Part shown: in pieces, positions 7,525 through 15,750 of the stretch | Layout: each line of letters begins with the position of its first letter | Position numbering within the stretch: position 1 is the first letter of the stretch | Source of the DNA: CAYUIS01 sp964444825 | Lineage (GTDB): Bacteria; Chloroflexota; Anaerolineae; B4-G1 | Assembly (NCBI GenBank): GCA_964444825.1 | Contig: CAYUIS010000037.1 | Span: 1 to 38,575, forward strand | Length of the DNA: 38,575 nt | Reading direction: 5' to 3' | The notes under the pieces: model-generated | Databases searched by the model: none | Told to the model about the DNA's origin: nothing | What the model saw: the letters and a program-made list of their open reading frames with translations, nothing else | Made by a program: the position numbers and the translations under genes

Positions 7525-8982
7525 ATGAGAAAGATGTGGATTGGCGGCGCGTGGGTAGACTCAACCTCTGGACAGGCTGTGGAGATTTCCGACCCTGCCA
7601 CCGAAGAGGCGCTCGACGCAGTGCCTTTGGGCACGCCGGAGGACGTGGAGCGGGCGGTGGCGGCGGCAAAGGCGGCCTTTGCCTCGTGGCGACAGGTGAG
7701 CGCTGTCGAAAGGGCGCACATGCTGCACGAAGCGGCTGCAAAGATGCGTACATACTCTGATGAACTCGCGCGTCTCCTTACCCTGGAAGAGGGCAAACCC
7801 CTCCCGGAGAACGAGGAGGAGATTGACTGGTCCCTCAACACGCTGGACTATTACGCCGAACTGGGCCGTCACATTCGGGGGCAGGTGATTCCTTCACCGG
7901 ATGCAGGCCAGCTTTCCCTGGTGCTCAAGGAACCCTATGGGGTGGTCGGCTGCATCGTCCCCTGGAACTATCCCATCCTACTGCTGGCATGGAAGATCGC
8001 TCCGGCGCTGGCGGCGGGCAACACCGTCGTCGTCAAGCCCGCCAGCCTGACTCCCCTCACCACCCTACGTATGGTCGAGTTGGCCTTTGATCACTTTCCA
8101 CCCGGTGTGATCAACGTGGTCACCGGGCTAGGTGGGGAGGTGGGAGAAACACTGGTGACTCATCCGGACGTGCCGGTGATCGCCTTCACCGGCTCCACCG
8201 CCGTGGGACAGCACATCGCCCGAGCTACCGCTGGTCAGATGAAAAAGCTTCATCTTGAGCTAGGCGGTAAGGACCCGTTCGTCATCGCAGAGGATGCACC
8301 TGTGGAGGCGGCGGTTGAGGCCCTGTCCTATGCTGCGCTGATCAATGCCGGACAGGTCTGCACCTCCACCGAACGGGTCTATGTCCCGCGTTCGATGCTG
8401 CCCCAGTTTGCCGAGGTGCTGGCCGAGCGAGTGAGCCGCCTACGGCTGGGGCCGGGCATCGAGTCCACTACGGACGTGGGACCGATGATCGGCGATACCT
8501 ATCGTGCCAAAGTGGAAGATCACATTGCCGACGCGGTGGCCAACGGAGCAAAGGTGCTGGTCGGTGGGAAGCGACCGGTGGACTTGGAACGTGGTTTTTT
8601 CCTGGAACCGGCGGTGCTTGTGGATGTGGACCATTCGATGCGCATTATGAGCGAGGAGACGTTTGGCCCGACCATTCCCGTTATGGCTTATGACACCTTC
8701 GACGAGGCCATCGCCCTGGCCAACGATACGGAGTACGGGCTGGGGGCTTGTCTTTACACTCACGATGCCCGTAAGGTGCGCCGCTTCTACGAAGAGGTGC
8801 AGGCGGGCACGATATGGATCAACGATCCTCTCACCGACAACTATGCAGGGCCCTTCGGCGGGATGAAGATGAGCGGCGTGGGGCGGGAGTTGGGCGTGGA
8901 GGGGCTGAAGGAGTTCTGGCAGACCAAGCACGTGCACTGGGACATTGAGGGCGGGGTGAAAGAGTTCTGGTATCCGTACTAG
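7525..8982 (+). CDS. NAD(P)-dependent aldehyde dehydrogenase, amine-aldehyde type
   Basis: A 485-residue ALDH superfamily enzyme that oxidises an aldehyde to a carboxylate using NAD(P)+. Motifs in order are IVPWNYPILLLAWK (cofactor site), FTGSTAVGQHIA (Rossmann turn), HLELGGKDP with catalytic Glu245, NAGQVCTSTERVYV with nucleophile Cys279 (the usual 34-residue spacing), and EETFGPTIPVM. Sequence style and context, between a polyamine transporter and amine genes, suggest 4-aminobutyraldehyde, 4-trimethylaminobutyraldehyde, betaine aldehyde or succinate semialdehyde. The exact substrate cannot be read from sequence. The start ATG at 7525 has AGAGGAA at suitable distance. The tail (HWDIEGGVKEFWYPY) is slightly longer than in most homologues. 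Confidence 0.92.
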   Translation: MRKMWIGGAWVDSTSGQAVEISDPATEEALDAVPLGTPEDVERAVAAAKAAFASWRQVSAVERAHMLHEAAAKMRTYSDELARLLTLEEGKPLPENEEEIDWSLNTLDYYAELGRHIRGQVIPSPDAGQLSLVLKEPYGVVGCIVPWNYPILLLAWKIAPALAAGNTVVVKPASLTPLTTLRMVELAFDHFPPGVINVVTGLGGEVGETLVTHPDVPVIAFTGSTAVGQHIARATAGQMKKLHLELGGKDPFVIAEDAPVEAAVEALSYAALINAGQVCTSTERVYVPRSMLPQFAEVLAERVSRLRLGPGIESTTDVGPMIGDTYRAKVEDHIADAVANGAKVLVGGKRPVDLERGFFLEPAVLVDVDHSMRIMSEETFGPTIPVMAYDTFDEAIALANDTEYGLGACLYTHDARKVRRFYEEVQAGTIWINDPLTDNYAGPFGGMKMSGVGRELGVEGLKEFWQTKHVHWDIEGGVKEFWYPY

Positions 8983-8995
8983 ACCAGCCTATGTG

Positions 8996-9829
8996 ATGAA
9001 TGAGGAAAGGCACCATACCGTCTGTCTGACGTTCGACTTTGATGCGCTCAGCGTTTGGTTGGGCGATTACTCGCCGGTCACTCCGGCGATGCTGTCGCGG
9101 GGAGAGTACGGGGCACGGGTGGGAGTGCCCCGTATCTTGAAGTTGCTGGTGGCCTATGACATTCTCGCCACCTTCTTTGTCCCCGGCCATACCGCCGAAT
9201 CCTTCCCGGACGTGGTTGAGACAATCCTAAAGGCCGGTCACGAGGTGGGCCATCACGGCTATGGTCACGAGGATCCCAGTACCCAGACGCCTGAGGAGGA
9301 GCGGCGCAGCATGGCGCGCGGCATGGAGGTCCTGGAACGGTTCTTGGGGCATCCGCCTCTGGGCTATCGATCCCCTTCATGGGACTATAGCTCGACCACG
9401 CTTTCCCTGCTGGTCGAATACGGTTTTCTCTACGACTCTAGCCTCTTTGCCGATGATTTCTTTCCCTATCATCCCCGGTTGGGAGATCAGGTTGGGGTGG
9501 AAGAACCACTGCGACCGGGCCGGCCGGTGGACCTGTGGGAGTTTCCGGTGAACTTTTGCCTCGACGACTGGCCGCATTTCACCTTCAACTTTGAGCCATC
9601 TCGGACAGGTCTGTCGGCGCCGTCCAAGGTCTTGGAGGTCTGGATGGGCGAGTTTGACTACATGGTCGAGCATGAGGAGAGTGGGGTCTTTACCCTGACT
9701 ATGCATCCTCAGGTGATCGGGCGTGGTCACCGGATGGCACTTCTGGAGCACTTTATCCACCATATCCTCTCGCAAGGCTCAGCGCGCTTCGCCCGGATGG
9801 GGGATGTAGCTAGGGAACTGTCAGAATAG
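8996..9829 (+). CDS. Polysaccharide deacetylase-family (CE4 / PuuE-like) protein
   Basis: A protein of 277 residues with a NodB-homology domain. It has TFDFDALS near residue 12 (catalytic/metal Asp pair), HEVGHHGYGHEDP near residue 81 (metal His box), GYRSPSWDYS near residue 122, and MHPQVIGRGHRM near residue 236. The family removes acyl groups from N-acetylated sugars or opens related C-N bonds. Members of this HpPgdA/PuuE-like subgroup often occur in amine and purine catabolic operons rather than in cell-wall clusters. There is no signal peptide, so it is probably cytoplasmic and metabolic. GTG at 8993 and ATG at 8996 are consecutive in-frame starts and neither has a clear ribosome-binding site. 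A relic of its 3' end lies at 2370-2419. Confidence 0.82.
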   Translation: MNEERHHTVCLTFDFDALSVWLGDYSPVTPAMLSRGEYGARVGVPRILKLLVAYDILATFFVPGHTAESFPDVVETILKAGHEVGHHGYGHEDPSTQTPEEERRSMARGMEVLERFLGHPPLGYRSPSWDYSSTTLSLLVEYGFLYDSSLFADDFFPYHPRLGDQVGVEEPLRPGRPVDLWEFPVNFCLDDWPHFTFNFEPSRTGLSAPSKVLEVWMGEFDYMVEHEESGVFTLTMHPQVIGRGHRMALLEHFIHHILSQGSARFARMGDVARELSE

Positions 9830-9899
9830 CGTCGCGCTGCCAAGCATTGCACAGACCGGAATCCAGTGATGGAACTGCGTCGTTCTGATGCCATTTGTG

Positions 9900-9949
9900 T
9901 ACGAATATCGTAAAAATAAGTTGACAATTCTACGATATTGTGCTATAAT
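9900..9949 (+). promoter_or_regulatory. Promoter and probable operator of the second Lrp/AsnC gene
   Basis: TTGACA (9921-9926) and TATAAT (9944-9949) are perfect and 17 bases apart. The inverted repeat TACGAATATCGTA (9900-9912) lies upstream, and a related site TACGATATTGTGC (9931-9943) begins 31 bases after it, inside the spacer. Spacing and first site are identical to those at 2461-2510. A TCGTTCTGA block about 20 bases upstream of the first site is also shared. An in-frame TTG at 9938 overlaps the -10 box and cannot be the gene start. Confidence 0.75.
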
Positions 9950-10024
9950 GACGTATACCTCTGTCATCCCTGTCACATCGACAAGATCGTCGCTTGCTTG
10001 GAGCGACTTTTCGAGGAGATGCCT

Positions 10025-10531
10025 GTGAAGAGAAACCGCCTCGACGACATCGATATGGACATCATCCGGCAACTGCAGTATGACGGTCGCCTGCCCTTCA
10101 CCCGGATCGCTGCTCAGTTAGGTGTCTCAGAAGGGGCGGTGCGCCGCCGTGTGAAGCGCCTGACCGAGAGCGGTTTGCTACAGATCGTGGCCGTCGTTGA
10201 GCCTCAATTCCTGGGGTGGAGTGCAGCAGGGATGGTCGGGATCAGCGTCAATCCGGGACGGGTGGACGTGGTAGCCCATCAGATCTCCCAGTTTCCCGAA
10301 GTCAGTTATCTATTTATGGCGTCTGGTGAGTTTGACCTGTTCGCCGAGATTTTCTGCCGGGATAGAGAGCACTTTGTCTCGTTCCTCAACCAGGATTTGC
10401 AGCAGGTGCCAGGCATAGAGCGAACACAGACCTTTATGATCCTCAAAATGTACAAGCTGTCGTACCGCTGGGGCGAGTCGGAGCCTCCGCGCGTGAATCG
10501 CAGACCTCGCATCGACGTGGAGGGATTGTAG
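10025..10531 (+). CDS. Lrp/AsnC-family transcriptional regulator (copy 2)
   Basis: A protein of 168 residues, closely similar to copy 1 at 2577-3101 along its whole HTH and RAM domains. Examples are QLGVSEGAVRRRVKRL and FPEVSYLFMASGEFDLFAE. The start is GTG 10025 with GAGGAG 6 bases upstream. An ATG at 10019 abuts that site and is the alternative. It lies 86 bases before the first MttB-family gene and is likely its regulator. The two copies, with shared operators, may cross-regulate or form mixed oligomers. The effector could be an amino acid or a betaine-like amine, but the RAM residues do not decide this. Confidence 0.93.
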   Translation: MKRNRLDDIDMDIIRQLQYDGRLPFTRIAAQLGVSEGAVRRRVKRLTESGLLQIVAVVEPQFLGWSAAGMVGISVNPGRVDVVAHQISQFPEVSYLFMASGEFDLFAEIFCRDREHFVSFLNQDLQQVPGIERTQTFMILKMYKLSYRWGESEPPRVNRRPRIDVEGL

Positions 10532-10617
10532 AGTGTCTCACGGCGAAGCCCTCACCCTGCCCGTTTCACTAGAGGCGACGCTGGAGCGGGTTCGATGCCG
10601 GAGCGCGGAGGTGAGCG

Positions 10618-12036
10618 CTGAAACGCTATTTGTCTGATTCCATTGCAGGGCTGGTTCACGAGAAATCGGTCGAAATCCTGAGTGAGGTGGGCTTCTGCGT
10701 GCCGGAGCGGGATGCTCTCGATCGCCTTGAGGCCATCGGGTTCCCGGTTGATGGGGAGACTCAGATGGTTCGGGTGACGTCCGAACTGCTGGAGGCAGCC
10801 CTGAGTAGCCTGCCTCGTGACGTCAAGCTTTACGATCGAGCCGGGAAGGAGCCGGCACCTTTCGAGCGCGGCCCGTGCTTCATGGGCGCCGGTACGCCGG
10901 TGAACGTGTTTGACCTGAAGACCGGGGCGCGGCGGCCTGCCACCCGGCAGGACGTGCGCGACCTGGTGACCCTGCAGGATGCACTGCCCCAGGTCGACAT
11001 CGTCCGGCCGACCGTCACTGCTACCGATCAGGGCATCTGCTCCGACCTGGTCGAGATCGCCGAATTGTTGCGCTGTACCGGCAAACCAGTCGTCCACCGC
11101 ACCCTGTCGGCCGAGCGGGTGGACGCGGCCGTGGAGATGCTGGCCGCCGTGGCGGGAGGGGAGGACGGGTTCCGCGCCCATCCCAACTTTGCCACGCTAT
11201 ATTGCCCCATCAGCCCCGGCTATTTCACGCCCGAGAACGTGCGGTGTATGTTGCGCTGGGCCGAGCACGGCGTCCCGATCACCCTGCTCAGTATGGCGAT
11301 GGGGGGCGCGTCGGCACCGGCCACGCTTCTGGGCGAGTTGATCGTGATCAACGCCGATATCCTGGCCTGGATGGTCGCTCTCCAGGTTCTGTATCCTGGC
11401 CTGCCCCTGCTGTACGGCAGCGTTTCGGCGGTGCTAGATATGCGCACCGGGCTGTTGCCCTTGGGCGCGCCGGAGCGAGGGATGATCAACGCCGGGGCAG
11501 CGATGATGGCGCGCCACTATGGGATGTTGTCGATGTGTGGCGGGCTCTCGGCCGATGCCAAACAATTGGATGCTCAGGCGGGCTTCGAAAAGGCGGTCAC
11601 CGCCGTGCCATTGTTGTTGGAGGGGGCCGACATCATCTACGGGGTCGGCGCTACCGACGCTGGTTCGACCATATCCTACGTGCAGATGGTCATAGACGAC
11701 GAGTTTGCAGCCGGGCTGCGGCGTATGATGCAGGGTATCGACGTCCACGACCTGGATGAGGAGATGGCCCTGATCAAGGCGAACACGCCGCGAGGCAACT
11801 TTCTCAAGGCCAAGCATACCCGCCGCACCTTCCGTGAGCATTGGCAGCCCGGCATCCTGAACCGCGATAGCTATGAGACCTGGCTGGGTGGAGGCAAGTC
11901 CATCGAGCAGGTATGTCGCCACAAGGCCCAGGACATTCTGGCGCACCATCAGCCCCCGGCGCTGCCCGCGGAAGTTGAGGCTGAACTGGAGCGTATCGTG
12001 CGACGATACCTTGGACCGAGTTTCCATTTTGAGTAG
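10618..12036 (+). CDS. MttB-superfamily corrinoid methyltransferase homologue 1 (divergent)
   Basis: A protein of about 472 residues in the MttB/MtgB superfamily, in which TIM-barrel enzymes move a methyl group from a quaternary or tertiary amine to Co(I) of a corrinoid protein. The N-terminus (YLSDSIAGLVHEKSVEILSE) and C-terminus (AQDILAHHQPPALPAEVEAEL) are typical. The centre differs from homologues 2, 3, 5, 6 and 7: the TDGCG block is replaced by FMGAGTPVNVFDLKTG, and SKHV by TGKPVVHRTL. There is no in-frame amber codon, so it is not pyrrolysine-dependent. GGAGG (10607-10611) lies 6 bases before a CTG at 10618. The alternative start TTG at 10630 is too far from that site. It probably forms an operon with the Lrp gene. 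The substrate is unknown. Confidence 0.85.
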   Translation: MKRYLSDSIAGLVHEKSVEILSEVGFCVPERDALDRLEAIGFPVDGETQMVRVTSELLEAALSSLPRDVKLYDRAGKEPAPFERGPCFMGAGTPVNVFDLKTGARRPATRQDVRDLVTLQDALPQVDIVRPTVTATDQGICSDLVEIAELLRCTGKPVVHRTLSAERVDAAVEMLAAVAGGEDGFRAHPNFATLYCPISPGYFTPENVRCMLRWAEHGVPITLLSMAMGGASAPATLLGELIVINADILAWMVALQVLYPGLPLLYGSVSAVLDMRTGLLPLGAPERGMINAGAAMMARHYGMLSMCGGLSADAKQLDAQAGFEKAVTAVPLLLEGADIIYGVGATDAGSTISYVQMVIDDEFAAGLRRMMQGIDVHDLDEEMALIKANTPRGNFLKAKHTRRTFREHWQPGILNRDSYETWLGGGKSIEQVCRHKAQDILAHHQPPALPAEVEAELERIVRRYLGPSFHFE

Positions 12037-12047
12037 CTCCCCAGGTC

Positions 12048-12126
12048 TGTCTTGAGCGAAGCCGAAGGAAAGCGAGGGTTCTTTTGCCGTCAGATCATTG
12101 TCATTCCGAACGTAGTGAGGAATCTC
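12048..12126. repeat. Fragments of two dispersed intergenic repeat families
   Basis: The gap 12037-12204 contains GTCTTGAGCGAAGCCGAAGG (about 12048-12067). It also contains TGTCATTCCGAAC followed by GTAGTGAGGAATCTC (12099-12126). Both match, from memory, short palindromic repeats scattered through many bacterial genomes. Here each is a single half-arm without its complementary partner, so they are decayed or truncated copies. No gene or promoter is evident in the stretch. Confidence 0.5.
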
Positions 12127-12204
12127 ATGTTCACTATGGCGGATCTTTGAGCTTATGGCAACTCGTGACCAGGAAAAGTCTCAGTAGCCGCAAAGGGAGG
12201 CGGC

Positions 12205-13494
12205 ATGCTGTCTGAGAAAGAAAAGACGGTCTTGGGGCTGATCGACGACAACACAGAGGAAATCGTCGAGTACTTGAGGCAACTGGTCAGTTTCAAGACC
12301 ATTACCCCCAACACAGGCGCCCAGGCCAAGGGCGACGACTATAGGGAGCTTCAGAGTCTGGTCCGTGACACATTGAGTGGGATGGGCTTTGACGTAAGTA
12401 TGTGGGAGGTCGATTCCTCACAGCTCAAGCGCTTTCCCGGCTCAGGCGTCCAGCCTGGAAGGGACCTGAGCGGAATGCCCGTGCTCGTGGGACAACTTGA
12501 GGGGAGTGGGGGAGGAAGGTCGTTGATCCTGAACGGGCACTATGACGTTGTGCCTGTCGGCATTATCGATAACTGGACACACAATCCTTTTGGAGGGGAG
12601 ATCGAGGGCAACAGGATCTTTGGCAGGGGCACGAACGATATGAAGGGCGGTATTGCCGCCATGGTTCATGCCCTCCGCTTCATCCGGCAAGCAGGGATTG
12701 AGTTAGCCGGGAACCTCACGGTCCAGACGGTTCCGGACGAGGAAGCAACTTGTATGGGCACCCTGTTCTGTTGCCAACGGGGGTACACGGCCGACGCCGC
12801 CATAATCCCGGAGCCGACCGGTCTGAATGTGCTCGTGGCGATGCGGGGTAGCCTGTGGGGCAAGATCACCGTCGTGGGCCGAGCGGGTCACGCCGAGATG
12901 AGCCAGCCCCACTGGACGGCGGGCGGGGCGGTCAATGCGATTTCCAAGTCGGTCAAGGTCCTGCGCGCCTTGGAGGATCTGACGGAGGAGTGGCGAACCA
13001 GGCCGGACAAGCAGCATCCGCTACTCGACCCAGACGTCGTCATCCCGACGGTGATCCACGGTGGAGAATGGGAGGTCACCTATCCCGAAAAGGTCGAGAT
13101 CTCCTTTGGCGCGATGTTTGTCCCTGGCACGACGAACAAGCGCGAGGAGCTGGAGGAGCACCTGATGCGCGTTGCGGCCACCGATCCGTGGCTGGCGGAG
13201 CATCCCCCCAGGCTTGAGGCGGATGAATGGTTCTACGGCGCGGAGGTCGATGAGGATGAGCCGGTGGTTCAGATGGCCCTGGGGGCATTGAGAGACCTGG
13301 ACATTGAGCCCCGATTGATTGGATGCGGTACGTTGACTGATGCGATTCACCTCGTCAACTACTCCAAGATACCGACTATCTCCATCGGCCCCAGCTCCGA
13401 GACCGCCCATATGGCGGACGAGTATGTGGAGATCGGTGAGTTGGTGGATACGGCCAAGGCCCTTGCCTTGGCCGTTATGAGGTGGTCCGGGTAG
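12205..13494 (+). CDS. M20-family metallopeptidase/amidohydrolase (ArgE/DapE/acylase group)
   Basis: A 429-residue dinuclear zinc hydrolase of the M20 family. It has LNGHYDVVPVG with His112 and Asp114, GRGTNDMKGGIAAM with bridging Asp145, and VPDEEATCMGT with general base Glu179 and Glu180. The small dimerisation domain falls between about 210 and 330, and the C-terminal metal-binding region holds SSETAHMADEYVEI. Family members cleave N-acyl amino acids, dipeptides or carbamoyl/acyl amines. Lying between two MttB homologues, it may release an amino-acid betaine from a conjugate, which is inference. The start ATG has AGGGAGG 4 bases upstream. There is no signal peptide. The gene is intact and of normal length. 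Confidence 0.9.
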   Translation: MLSEKEKTVLGLIDDNTEEIVEYLRQLVSFKTITPNTGAQAKGDDYRELQSLVRDTLSGMGFDVSMWEVDSSQLKRFPGSGVQPGRDLSGMPVLVGQLEGSGGGRSLILNGHYDVVPVGIIDNWTHNPFGGEIEGNRIFGRGTNDMKGGIAAMVHALRFIRQAGIELAGNLTVQTVPDEEATCMGTLFCCQRGYTADAAIIPEPTGLNVLVAMRGSLWGKITVVGRAGHAEMSQPHWTAGGAVNAISKSVKVLRALEDLTEEWRTRPDKQHPLLDPDVVIPTVIHGGEWEVTYPEKVEISFGAMFVPGTTNKREELEEHLMRVAATDPWLAEHPPRLEADEWFYGAEVDEDEPVVQMALGALRDLDIEPRLIGCGTLTDAIHLVNYSKIPTISIGPSSETAHMADEYVEIGELVDTAKALALAVMRWSG

Positions 13495-13563
13495 CCAACA
13501 AAGCCGGGTGGGGGTTTCCCCGGCCTGGCGGTGTAGCTCGGGAACAAGGAGTTGAACCGCAGC

Positions 13564-15021
13564 ATGTCCAGAATAGAACCCATTCGGCGCAAGTTTCACC
13601 TGGAGGTATTGAGTGTCGATCAACTGGCCGAGATCCAGTCGGCCACGCTCCACGTCCTGGAGCACGTCGGGGTGCAGTTTCCCTCAGAACGCGCCCTGCA
13701 GGTATTCCGCGAGCACGGGGCGCACGTGAATCCGGACAACCAGGTGGTGCGTTTGCCTCCGGACCTGGTGATAGAGGCGATGGGGTATGCCCCCCGCACC
13801 TACCAACTCGCCGGGCGGGCTGATGGCACCGAGCTACTCCTCGATGGCACAAGCACCTATCTGGGGACCGATGGGTGTGGTACGACCACGGTTGACCTGG
13901 AGACCGGCGAACAGCGTCCGTCGTCCAAAAACGACGTGGCCATGATGGCCCGGGTGGCCGACGCGCTTTCGTCAGTCTCTTTTTACTGGCCGATGGTCAG
14001 CGCCCAGGATTATGGGTGGACGGCTCCGTTGCACGAACTGGATGCCGCCTTCAACAACACATCCAAACACGTCCAGACCGAGACGGTCATGGGGGAAAAG
14101 CCCGCCCAGTACGCGGTGCGTATGGGGGAGGTCATCGCGGGTGATCGGGAGAGCATGTGGGCTATGCCGCCCTTTTCGGTCCTGATTTGCACGATCGCCC
14201 CGTTGGGCCAGGACAAAGAGGGCATTGAAGCAGGTTTGGTATACGCGGAGGCGGGGATTCCGGTCGGGTTTATGGCGATGCCCAATATGGGGGCCACGGC
14301 CCCGGCGTCGCCGGGCGGGGCGCTGGTCGTCGCTAACGCCGAGGTGGTCAGTGCGTTGGTGTTGATCCAGCTTGTCGCTCCGGGCGCCCCGGTCTTTCAC
14401 TCGATATTGGCTTCGGTGATGGATCCCCGCACGGCGGACTATATCGTCGGCATCCCCGAAAAGTACCTGTGCAATGCGGCGGTGGTGCAACTGGCCCACG
14501 ATTGGGGCGTGCCGACGCTGGCTGGCGCATTTGGTATGGACGCGGCCGAGCCTGGAACCTGGCAGTTGGGTCGCGATAGCGTCTACACCACGCTTTTGGT
14601 TCCTCTGGCGGGTGCGGATCTGGTCACCGGGGGCGGTATGCTAAAAGCCTCAACCCTGCTGCTGCCAGAGCAGATCATCTACGACGACGAGATCTACCAC
14701 ATCCATCGCGTTCTGGCCGAGGGTATAGATACGAGCGCCGACAGCCTGGCGCTGGACGTGATCGCGAACGTCGGTCCCAGGGGCCATTTCATGGCCCAAA
14801 ACCACACCCGTCGACACCTGCGAGAGATATGGATTCCCGAGCTAACCCACCCGCGGCCGCCCCTCGATGGTCAGCCCCTGCCCGACCTCCAGCGCAGGGC
14901 GAGGGCAGAGCTGGACAGAATCCTGGCCGAACACGAGCCGGAGCCGCTGGAGACGGCGGTTCAGGCCGAATTGCGGGCTATTCTGGACGCTGCCCAGCGG
15001 GAGCTGGGGGAAAGCGACTAG
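13564..15021 (+). CDS. MttB-superfamily corrinoid methyltransferase homologue 2
   Basis: A 485-residue non-pyrrolysine MttB homologue. It shares with homologues 3, 6 and 7 the blocks LGTDGCGTTTVDLETG (about 100-115), FYWPMVSAQDYGWTAPLHEL (about 139-158), NNTSKHVQTETVMGE and VGPRGHFMAQNHTRRH. This makes it the type member here of the larger subgroup. The C-terminus adds a helix-rich tail (ARAELDRILAEHEPEPLETA). The ATG at 13564 is preferred, with AAGGAG 12 bases upstream. A TTG at 13552 directly abuts that site. It lies 45 bases before the corrinoid-protein gene, so the pair is the most likely cognate methyltransferase/corrinoid partner set in the window. The substrate is unknown, with glycine betaine-, proline betaine- or carnitine-like compounds known for the family. 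Confidence 0.9.
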   Translation: MSRIEPIRRKFHLEVLSVDQLAEIQSATLHVLEHVGVQFPSERALQVFREHGAHVNPDNQVVRLPPDLVIEAMGYAPRTYQLAGRADGTELLLDGTSTYLGTDGCGTTTVDLETGEQRPSSKNDVAMMARVADALSSVSFYWPMVSAQDYGWTAPLHELDAAFNNTSKHVQTETVMGEKPAQYAVRMGEVIAGDRESMWAMPPFSVLICTIAPLGQDKEGIEAGLVYAEAGIPVGFMAMPNMGATAPASPGGALVVANAEVVSALVLIQLVAPGAPVFHSILASVMDPRTADYIVGIPEKYLCNAAVVQLAHDWGVPTLAGAFGMDAAEPGTWQLGRDSVYTTLLVPLAGADLVTGGGMLKASTLLLPEQIIYDDEIYHIHRVLAEGIDTSADSLALDVIANVGPRGHFMAQNHTRRHLREIWIPELTHPRPPLDGQPLPDLQRRARAELDRILAEHEPEPLETAVQAELRAILDAAQRELGESD

Positions 15022-15066
15022 AGCCGCCCCGATAAACCCATCACAGAGAGAGTTGAGGAGGATAGT

Positions 15067-15650
15067 ATGTCACAAGAAGAGACCATCAGCAAATTGGCCC
15101 AGTCGGTGATCGATGGCGAGCCGGAGGATGCGGAGGCGTTGGCCCAGCAAGCGCTGGACCAGGGCCTCGACCCGCTGACCTGCATCAACGAGGGCCTCAC
15201 CGCGGGCATTCAACGTGTGGGCGAGCTGTTTGCCGACGGAGAGTACTACTTGCCTGATCTGATCATCGGGGGAGAGGCGATGAAGGTAGCTCTGGCGGTC
15301 CTGGAGCCAGCGCTGGCGGGGGATCAGGCCCGGGAGGTGCTGGGGCGCGTGGTTCTCGGTACGGTGGCGGGCGACCTGCACGAGATCGGCAAGACGCTGG
15401 TGGGAACGATGCTCACAGCGAACGGTTTTCTGGTCACCGATATCGGCATCGACAGACCGGTGTCCGAGTTTGTCGCTGCGGTCAAAGCGTCGGAGGCGAC
15501 GCTGGTCGGCGCTTCGGCACTGCTGACGACGACGATGCCCGAGCAGCAAAAGCTCATCGAGGCGCTGGTGGAGGCGGGCTTGCGTGACCAGGTGAAGGTG
15601 ATGGTCGGCGGCGCGCCCGTCACCCAGGGCTGGGCCGAAAAGATCGGCGC
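15067..15650 (+). CDS. Methylamine-type corrinoid protein (MtbC/MttC-like), 3' end lost in gap
   Basis: The 194 residues before the scaffold gap contain both domains of the small corrinoid carriers. First is the four-helix cap domain (AQQALDQGLDPLTCINEGLT and FADGEYYLPDLIIGGEAM). Then comes the B12-binding Rossmann domain with DLHEIGK (Asp103-His105-Gly108, where His105 is the lower cobalt ligand), LVGASALLTTTM and VMVGGAPVTQ. Relatives are about 210-220 residues, so only some 15-25 residues are missing. The protein accepts a methyl group from an MttB-family partner and passes it to a methylcobamide:tetrahydrofolate or CoM methyltransferase. Neither acceptor enzyme nor a RamA-like activator is in the window. 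AGGAGG (15055-15060) precedes the start. This is the only corrinoid protein visible for eight methyltransferase homologues. Confidence 0.92.
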
Positions 15651-15750
15651 NNNNNNNNNNNNNNNNNNNNNNNNNNNNNNNNNNNNNNNNNNNNNNNNNN
15701 NNNNNNNNNNNNNNNNNNNNNNNNNNNNNNNNNNNNNNNNNNNNNNNNNN
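15651..15750. other. Scaffold gap of 100 N
   Basis: A run of exactly 100 undetermined bases, the conventional placeholder for a gap of unknown size. It removes the end of the corrinoid-protein gene and the start of the solute-binding-protein gene. The right edge lies in a low-complexity Glu/Pro-coding repeat, which probably broke the assembly. Confidence 0.99.

Noticed and set aside
13503..13524. Hairpin GCCGGG...CCCGGC as an intrinsic terminator after the M20 gene
   Set aside because: Only six base pairs, a loop of ten bases and no T-run. Likely a chance feature of GC-rich sequence.
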